DNA of 10,245 bases. Origin: JACQHJ01 sp038063075. GTDB lineage: Bacteria; Patescibacteriota; Microgenomatia; Levybacterales; UBA12049. The position numbers and the translations under genes were made by a program. Where the stretch lies: assembly GCA_038063075.1 (NCBI GenBank), contig JBBTVW010000004.1, positions 1-10,245 of the forward strand, read 5' to 3'. Every line of letters starts with the position of its first letter. Positions within the stretch are counted from its first letter, which is position 1. Shown here in pieces: positions 5,076-10,245 of the stretch. The notes under the pieces were generated by a model. It searched no databases. It was not told the DNA's origin and worked only from the letters and a program-made list of their open reading frames with translations.

Positions 5076-6333
5076 ATTTACTTCTTAGTTTTTTGTGATA
5101 TGTAATTGCAAATCTGTGTGCCTCATCTCTTATTTTAATTATTAAAAGAAGTGCTTTTGAATCTTTAGGTAATTTTATTTCCAAAAGATTGGAAGTTACA
5201 ATTGTTTCTTCTCTTTTAGCAAGACCTACAAGTGGAATATCAATATTTAACTCATTTAATACTTTTAGTACAGAAGATACCTGGCCTTTGCCTCCATCAG
5301 TTACGATTAAATCAGGCATTGGCCATTCACTATGCCCCAGCCTTCTTCTTATTAGTTCTTGATGCATAGCAAAGTCATTAGCTTTGTTATTATAAAAACC
5401 TTTTATCTTAAATCTTCTATATGAGTCTGTATCTTTTTCTCCATTTTTTAAAACCACCATAGACCCTGTAGCATTTTTTCCGGAAATGTTTGAAATGTCA
5501 TAACATTCTATTCTTTCTAATTTTTTAACCTTTACATTATTTTTATTTAGAATTTCAATTAAAGAGTTTAGTTGTTGTTCTAATAGGTCAGATCTAAAGT
5601 TAGGATTTTCTTCATAGACAAATGGTTTGTAAAATGGACTTGTAATAAGATGGATAGCATCAATTTTTCTTTGAATTTTACTTGCATTTTCAAAGTCCAG
5701 TGTCTTACTGTTACTTTCTCTCTCTTTCTCTAAATCTTTTATTACCTTCTTAGTATTTCCATTTAAAAAGTTAATAATATACTTAACTGTATTTTTATAA
5801 CCTAAGTCATTTGTAGCCTCTGGACATGGACAAAGACCTAAGTGATTATAAAGACAAACTCTTTTACTATGATTCTCAACTGATTTGTAGGGAAATATTT
5901 TTCTAAGAAGTTTTAAAACTGTTCTTAAAGAAGTTGCACTTGTATAAGGACCAAAATATAGGGCTTTTGCATCATCTTTTTTTCTTACAATTAAAACAGC
6001 AGGGTATTTTTGCTTAACAGTAATTTTAATAAGTGGATAGGATTTATCGTCCTTTAGGGCAATGTTAAAGTGTGGATTATATTTTTTTATTAATCTTTCT
6101 TCAAGTAAAAAAGCCTCTACTTCACTTTGTACGCTAATTGTTTTAATTTTATCTATTTGGGCAACAAGAGCTTTTGTTTTTTCACCAAGATCTTTATTTG
6201 CAAAGTAACTAGATACTCTTTTGCGGAGGTTGATCGCCTTGCCCACGTAAATTATTGTCCCTTTGTTGTCTATAAAGAGATATACGCCTGTATCCTGTGA
6301 TAATAATCGATATGAGAAGGATTGTACTTCCAA
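5062..6333 (-). CDS. uvrC: Excinuclease ABC subunit C, short form without HhH domain
   Basis: UvrC makes both incisions in nucleotide excision repair after UvrA/UvrB find damage. In order (423-residue numbering): GIY-YIG domain for the 3' cut (GVYLF 16-20, YVGK 29-32, R37, E78), a cysteine region (C160, C168, C170), the UVR UvrB-binding motif (about 210-227), and the RNase H-like domain for the 5' cut with D279 (CYDIS), D346 (VTDGGKGQ), D403 and H406 (RDEAHRFAI). It stops right after KKLRSK, where other UvrCs continue into a DNA-binding helix-hairpin-helix domain; usual length is near 600. The start is TTG 6333, seven bases after a GGAGGT Shine-Dalgarno; TTG 6348 and GTG 6342 are upstream of or within that site. 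The first 125 nt overlap the transglutaminase gene out of frame. Confidence 0.93.
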   Translation of the reverse strand: MEVQSFSYRLLSQDTGVYLFIDNKGTIIYVGKAINLRKRVSSYFANKDLGEKTKALVAQIDKIKTISVQSEVEAFLLEERLIKKYNPHFNIALKDDKSYPLIKITVKQKYPAVLIVRKKDDAKALYFGPYTSATSLRTVLKLLRKIFPYKSVENHSKRVCLYNHLGLCPCPEATNDLGYKNTVKYIINFLNGNTKKVIKDLEKERESNSKTLDFENASKIQRKIDAIHLITSPFYKPFVYEENPNFRSDLLEQQLNSLIEILNKNNVKVKKLERIECYDISNISGKNATGSMVVLKNGEKDTDSYRRFKIKGFYNNKANDFAMHQELIRRRLGHSEWPMPDLIVTDGGKGQVSSVLKVLNELNIDIPLVGLAKREETIVTSNLLEIKLPKDSKALLLIIKIRDEAHRFAITYHKKLRSKFIFE

Positions 6334-8098
6334 GAAAAACACCTCCAATTAAAACCCATTTATTTAGAAAAAATGGGGCAATCTTAACGCTTTTAAATGC
6401 GTTACTATTTGCAACAGCAATTCTAACTATATCTGTTTTGTTTGTCAAAAATGAAGTTTTGTCAAAAGAAAAGGAAATTTCTTCTTTACCAAAAGGAGGT
6501 ATAGGTTTTGTTATTAAGGTTTGCTGCGAAGGTAATAGCTTTTCTGAAGTAACTAAGGTTTGTGTTTGTGGAGAAATAGTATCACCTGTGTTTTCAATTA
6601 CCACAGAGGCTTCTATTGGAAAACCAGCAATAAAGTTTGCTGCAATATTTAATTTTGGTTTAAGCAAATACCCATTTGATAAATAGTTTTTAGCAATTTT
6701 TACATTAACGTCCTTTTTATTTAAATCGCTAGCAGATTTATATCCTCCTGCTGGAATTGGGTATGAGCTGTTCTCACCACTTATTATAAAAGTAAAATGA
6801 TCAAAATCTAAAAGATCAAAATAGTCTACTCCCCTAGTAGTATTTCCCCAGGTTGGATCTACCATAATCCAGGCTTTTTTATCAAAGTCATAATACTCTG
6901 GCCAAGCATGTAAAATATCTTTTACAAATGATAATGGTCTCTGGGTTGAGTTATCCGTGTATGCATAGCCATTAATTTGTCTTGTTGGAATACCAGCGCT
7001 TCTTGCAATTGCTATAAAAAGATCTGAAAATTCAAGACAAACTGCTGAATCAGGATTTTTTAAAGACTCAACTGCTCCAAGTCTTGGACTATTTGATTCT
7101 ACTCTTGAAAAATCATAACTTAACTTATTAACAACGTATTCATAGATTTTCTTAGGAGTTTTTAATTCATTAGCCAATTTTTTAATTTTGGGGTTTTCAC
7201 TTTCCCAGTATTTATCTGATTTTAAATAGGTTGCTTTTTGCTTATTGGTTAGCTCTTGCTCTTTAGGATTTAAATATACTTTTGTTTGGCCTTTTACTTT
7301 TACTTCAATTTTTTTTGAAGCAGATAAAGTATATTGAGCAAGCCAGTTTCCATCATTATCAATTGTTACGTTGACAGGTTTTGGATTAATACTTTTAATA
7401 GCCACGTCTTGATAGTTTGTTGTTGGAGGAAGTGCAATTTCAGTTTTTGCCGGAAAAACATTTGAGTTTTCTAAGTGATATGTTAAATCAAAGTCATAAA
7501 CTTGAAACTTTCCAAAAGCAAGTGAAATTCCTGACTCACCAAGATCTTGCCTTGTAAAATTAATTGTATTACCCAAAACATTTTGTAAGGCATGAGTTAA
7601 GCCAGGTTTTATAAAAGTGGGTTTACCTAAAAAACTTGGATAAACTACAGTAACATTAAAATTGTCAAAATCATTTGAGCTTGATATACCTGGAATGTTT
7701 ACATCCCAAACGCTTTCTAAATCTTGTGCTATCTCACTTGTATTAAAAGAGATTGTAAAATTTAACTTATTATTTAGCCCTAATACTTTACTGTTAAAAG
7801 GAACCTGTATAGTACTTCCCTCGTTTGTTTTTTTAATAACAGGAGTAATTTTGCCTTCATTGTCAGATGCTTGTGGGTTTCTAATGTCATTAAATCCAAC
7901 TGCAATATCGTAGGAAGATGCATAGAAATTATCTGTAAGGTTAGTAAGGGTAACGTTTAGTTTTACATTAGTATCAGACGAGCCTTGGATGTTATAGGTA
8001 ACACTATAGTCAGTTGAGAAGTTTTTAGCTGCAAAAGTTGAAGAGACAAGAGTAAAGAATAAAATAAAGGCTATTAAGAATCCAAATATCTTCTTCAT
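6209..8098 (-). CDS. Secreted, membrane-anchored transglutaminase-like protein
   Basis: The 629-residue protein has a signal peptide (about 1-23), a long beta-rich extracellular region (about 25-275), a transglutaminase-like cysteine-peptidase domain (about 310-420), a second beta-rich region (about 470-575) and a membrane helix (about 581-601) with a basic tail. The catalytic triad is visible: C354 in AVCLEFSDLF, H397 in HAWPEYY and D414 in MVDPTW. The spacing and the ARSAGIPTRQINGY motif fit the bacterial transglutaminase-like superfamily, whose members cross-link, cut or remodel proteins or peptides. The active site should face outside. The substrate is unknown. It lies between uvrA (14 nt upstream) and uvrC, all one direction. 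Codons 589-629, covering half the membrane helix and the tail, overlap uvrC in another frame. No Shine-Dalgarno precedes ATG 8098. Confidence 0.88.
   Translation of the reverse strand: MKKIFGFLIAFILFFTLVSSTFAAKNFSTDYSVTYNIQGSSDTNVKLNVTLTNLTDNFYASSYDIAVGFNDIRNPQASDNEGKITPVIKKTNEGSTIQVPFNSKVLGLNNKLNFTISFNTSEIAQDLESVWDVNIPGISSSNDFDNFNVTVVYPSFLGKPTFIKPGLTHALQNVLGNTINFTRQDLGESGISLAFGKFQVYDFDLTYHLENSNVFPAKTEIALPPTTNYQDVAIKSINPKPVNVTIDNDGNWLAQYTLSASKKIEVKVKGQTKVYLNPKEQELTNKQKATYLKSDKYWESENPKIKKLANELKTPKKIYEYVVNKLSYDFSRVESNSPRLGAVESLKNPDSAVCLEFSDLFIAIARSAGIPTRQINGYAYTDNSTQRPLSFVKDILHAWPEYYDFDKKAWIMVDPTWGNTTRGVDYFDLLDFDHFTFIISGENSSYPIPAGGYKSASDLNKKDVNVKIAKNYLSNGYLLKPKLNIAANFIAGFPIEASVVIENTGDTISPQTQTLVTSEKLLPSQQTLITKPIPPFGKEEISFSFDKTSFLTNKTDIVRIAVANSNAFKSVKIAPFFLNKWVLIGGVFLGSTILLISIIITGYRRISLYRQQRDNNLRGQGDQPPQKSI
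6341..6346 (-). promoter_or_regulatory. Ribosome binding site deciding the uvrC start
   Basis: GGAGGT on the minus strand lies seven bases upstream of TTG 6333, ideal for Shine-Dalgarno pairing. It is inside the coding sequence of the transglutaminase-like gene. It is the only strong Shine-Dalgarno site seen before a gene in this window and supports internal initiation on an operon mRNA. Confidence 0.75.
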
Positions 8099-8104
8099 TA
8101 AGAT

Positions 8105-8110
8105 ATTATA
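8105..8110 (-). promoter_or_regulatory. -10 box for the transglutaminase-like gene, leaderless layout
   Basis: A perfect TATAAT (8110-8105 on the minus strand) is followed by six bases and ATG 8098, the same geometry as at secG. The 17-nt-upstream hexamer (AGTAAA, 8133-8128, inside uvrA) is a poor -35, and no extended -10 is present. The AT-rich gap could also match by chance, and read-through from uvrA is likely in any case. Confidence 0.4.
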
Positions 8111-8112
8111 TA

Positions 8113-10245
8113 TTATTTCAATCTACTTTTACTTAAAAATTGACCAGTGTATGAAGATTTGTTTGGCATTATTTCTGCTGGTGAACCTGTTGCTACAATT
8201 TCTCCACCTTTTTCTCCACCTTCGGGACCTAGATCTATTATGTAATCTGCATTTTTAATAACCTCAAGGTTATGTTCAATAACTATTACTGTATTTCCAG
8301 CGTCAACTAGTTTTCTTAAAACAAGTAAAAGCTTCTCTAAGTCAGCAAAATGAAGGCCTGTTGTTGGTTCGTCAAGAAGGTAGAGTGAGTTTTGTCCTCT
8401 TTTAGATAGTTCTGCAGCAAGTTTTACTCTTTGAGCTTCTCCGCCTGATAAGGTCGGTGCAGGCTGTCCGACTTTAATGTATGAAAGGCCTACGTCATTT
8501 AATGTTTGAAGTTTATGGGAAAGACCACCAACGTTTATAAAAAAGTTAACTGCTTCTCCAACGCTCATTTGTAAAATATCAGCAATATTTTTATTGTTAT
8601 ATTTAATTTGCAGCGCTTCCTCGTTATATTGAAGTCCGTTACAAACCTCACAGGTAATATAAACATCAGGAAGAAATTGCATTTCAATTTTTATTCTTCC
8701 TTCTCCTTCACAAGCTTCACATCTACCACCTTTTACGTTAAAAGAAAATCTACCTGGTCCATAGCCTTTTATTTTTGCTTCTTTAGTTTTTGCAAAAAGT
8801 TCTCTTATGTAATTAAAAGCTCCGATATATGTTGCAGGATTTGATCTTGGTGTTCTGCCAATTGGAGACTGGTCAATCATGTAAATATTTTTAATGTGTT
8901 CAAATCCTGTGATTGATTTATGTTTTCCAGGTTTTTGTCTGTGATATGGGTTATTCTTTTGCATTAGCGCGTGATATAAAATGTCGTTAATCAAGGTGGA
9001 TTTACCACTGCCTGAAACCCCAGTTACAACAATTAATTTTCCAAGTGGAAACTCTGCAGTAATGTTTTTTAGATTGTGCTCTATTGCTCCTTCAATAATA
9101 AGCTTTTTGGCTGCGTCTTTTTCAGACAATGGTTTTGAGGGCTGACTAACTATTTTTTTCTTGCCTGAAAGATAAAGTCCTGTAATTGAATTTGGATCTT
9201 TCTTAATTTCATCAACAGTTCCTTTGGCAATAATTTTTCCGCCATTTTCTCCAGCCCCAGGACCAAAGTCAAAAATATAATCAGCTTGCTCCATTGTTTC
9301 TTCATCGTGTTCTACAACTAAGACTGTATTTCCTAAATCTCTTAAGGTTTTTAGTGTATCGATTAGTTTTTGGTTATCTCTTTGGTGAAGTCCAATTGAG
9401 GGTTCATCTAATACATATAAAACGCCGGTTAAGCCACTACCAATTTGTGATGCTAATCTAATTCTTTGTGCTTCTCCGCCTGCAAGTGTTTGGGCACTTC
9501 TTGAAAGAGTTAAATAATCAAGTCCAACGTCAAGTAAAAATGACAATCTTTGTTTTATTTCTTTTAAGATTAATTTTGCAATTTGCAGTTCTCTACCATT
9601 TCCATTTTTTTCTAAATCATCTGTAAAATTAAAGCAATTTGCAATTGACATATCGGAAACGTCAACAATAGATTTTTGATTAATAGTTACAGAAAGTGCT
9701 TCTTTTTTAAGTCTTGCTCCTTTACACTGACTGCATGTCTCAAATCTCATAAATTTTTCAATTTGAGACCTAACAAACATTGAATCTGATGATTGATGTC
9801 TTGTCCTTAGATCGTTAAGTATTCCTTCAAATTTTTCTTCAATGGTTGTATTTCTACCCCATCTGTTTTCTCCCTCTACTGTATATCTTTTATCTCCTGT
9901 TCCAAAAAGCAATAAATCCTTCTTTGTTTCTGATAGTTCAGAAAGTTTTGTTTTTAGAGAAATATCATTTTCTTCACAAAATATCTTAAAAGTTCTGGAA
10001 AACCAGGTATCGTGGGATAAAAGATTAAAGTATGGAGTAATCCCGCCTTCTGCAATTGTTAAATTTTCGTTAAATACCAAATCTCTATCAACATTTAAGA
10101 TTGTCCCAAGACCGCTGCAGGTTGGGCATGCTCCATGAGGAGTATTAAAAGAAAAGATTCTAGGTTCTATTTCAGAAAGAAAAATATTACAAACTGGACA
10201 TGCGAACTTTTCGCTAAAAAGTTCATCTTCCATTTTCTTTGGTTT
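8113..10245 (-). CDS. uvrA: Excinuclease ABC subunit A (5' end beyond window)
   Basis: UvrA is the DNA-damage-sensing ATPase of nucleotide excision repair and loads UvrB. The reading frame stays open to the right edge, so this is the C-terminal part, roughly the last 710 residues of a usual 940 or so. The N-terminal first Walker A is outside. Visible in order: FSEKFACPVC with ACPTC (first zinc module), CSQCKGARLKKEAL, the first ABC signature LAGGEAQRIRLASQ and Walker B VLDEPSIGLHQRDN, the second Walker A GVSGSGKST, PRSNPATYIGAF, zinc module CEACEGEGR with CEVCNG, the second signature LSGGEAQRVKLA and Walker B LLDEPTTGLH. The Met at 10233 is internal, not a start. Nothing looks defective. It probably heads or belongs to an operon with the transglutaminase gene and uvrC. 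Confidence 0.97.
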   Translation of the reverse strand, partial: KPKKMEDELFSEKFACPVCNIFLSEIEPRIFSFNTPHGACPTCSGLGTILNVDRDLVFNENLTIAEGGITPYFNLLSHDTWFSRTFKIFCEENDISLKTKLSELSETKKDLLLFGTGDKRYTVEGENRWGRNTTIEEKFEGILNDLRTRHQSSDSMFVRSQIEKFMRFETCSQCKGARLKKEALSVTINQKSIVDVSDMSIANCFNFTDDLEKNGNGRELQIAKLILKEIKQRLSFLLDVGLDYLTLSRSAQTLAGGEAQRIRLASQIGSGLTGVLYVLDEPSIGLHQRDNQKLIDTLKTLRDLGNTVLVVEHDEETMEQADYIFDFGPGAGENGGKIIAKGTVDEIKKDPNSITGLYLSGKKKIVSQPSKPLSEKDAAKKLIIEGAIEHNLKNITAEFPLGKLIVVTGVSGSGKSTLINDILYHALMQKNNPYHRQKPGKHKSITGFEHIKNIYMIDQSPIGRTPRSNPATYIGAFNYIRELFAKTKEAKIKGYGPGRFSFNVKGGRCEACEGEGRIKIEMQFLPDVYITCEVCNGLQYNEEALQIKYNNKNIADILQMSVGEAVNFFINVGGLSHKLQTLNDVGLSYIKVGQPAPTLSGGEAQRVKLAAELSKRGQNSLYLLDEPTTGLHFADLEKLLLVLRKLVDAGNTVIVIEHNLEVIKNADYIIDLGPEGGEKGGEIVATGSPAEIMPNKSSYTGQFLSKSRLK

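Noticed and set aside
6334..6348. TTG start at 6348 (or GTG 6342) for uvrC
   Set aside because: The Shine-Dalgarno GGAGGT lies at 6346-6341, so these codons are upstream of or within it; TTG 6333 is correctly spaced.
6297..6686. 129-codon open frame on the plus strand
   Set aside because: It runs antisense through the transglutaminase gene, shows no family motif and is a by-product of the AT-rich opposite strand.
7662..7913. 83-codon open frame on the plus strand
   Set aside because: Antisense to the transglutaminase-like gene, with no promoter, ribosome site or recognisable domain.
8608..8844. 78-codon open frame on the plus strand
   Set aside because: Antisense to conserved uvrA sequence; composition is the complement of UvrA codons.
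9842..10138. 98-codon open frame on the plus strand
   Set aside because: Antisense to uvrA zinc-module and linker codons, without independent support.
10231..10233. ATG at 10233 as the uvrA start
   Set aside because: The frame stays open to the window edge and the Met falls just before the first zinc module, well inside UvrA; the gene is simply cut by the window.

Overview
The window is AT-rich and very tightly packed. It carries ten protein genes (one cut by the right edge) and two tRNA genes, with almost no intergenic space. Compactness, tRNA genes without an encoded CCA end, a short UvrC and start codons placed almost on top of -10 boxes suggest a small-genome bacterium. A Candidate Phyla Radiation / Patescibacteria lineage is my best guess, but nothing in the window proves it. 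All genes read through in the standard code. The ten stop codons are six TAG, four TAA and no TGA.

Left part (1-1266): tRNA-Lys(CTT) on the minus strand is divergent from a plus-strand block. That block holds a promoter, a short tRNA-like 5' fragment, a duplicated piece of the next gene's start, a 19-nt palindrome, a small HNH endonuclease gene whose stop codon lies inside tRNA-Arg(TCG), and a GlcG/HbpS-like (DUF336) gene. The HNH segment looks like an insertion between tRNA genes.

Middle (1269-5075): rnhB (RNase HII) overlaps the end of a DUF2130 gene (zinc ribbon, long coiled coil, putative nuclease-like domain), both on the minus strand. Divergent from them are a four-helix YvlD/phage-holin-4-type membrane protein, secG, and a membrane-anchored family 5 solute-binding protein 6 nt after secG.

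Right part (5062-10245), all minus strand: uvrA (5' end outside the window), then a secreted, membrane-anchored transglutaminase-like protein, then uvrC. These look co-transcribed. uvrC starts inside the transglutaminase gene behind a strong Shine-Dalgarno sequence and overlaps it out of frame by about 125 nt. UvrC lacks the C-terminal helix-hairpin-helix region. UvrA and UvrC act together in nucleotide excision repair; the envelope protein between them has no obvious link to repair.

The main unifying observation is a repeated start-site layout. In front of the HNH, DUF336, DUF2130, holin-like, secG and transglutaminase genes a sigma70-type -10 box lies only 5-11 nt before the start codon, mostly with a -35 box 17 nt further up, and no Shine-Dalgarno sequence is seen. 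These mRNAs should be leaderless or nearly so. The clear Shine-Dalgarno is in front of the operon-internal uvrC.
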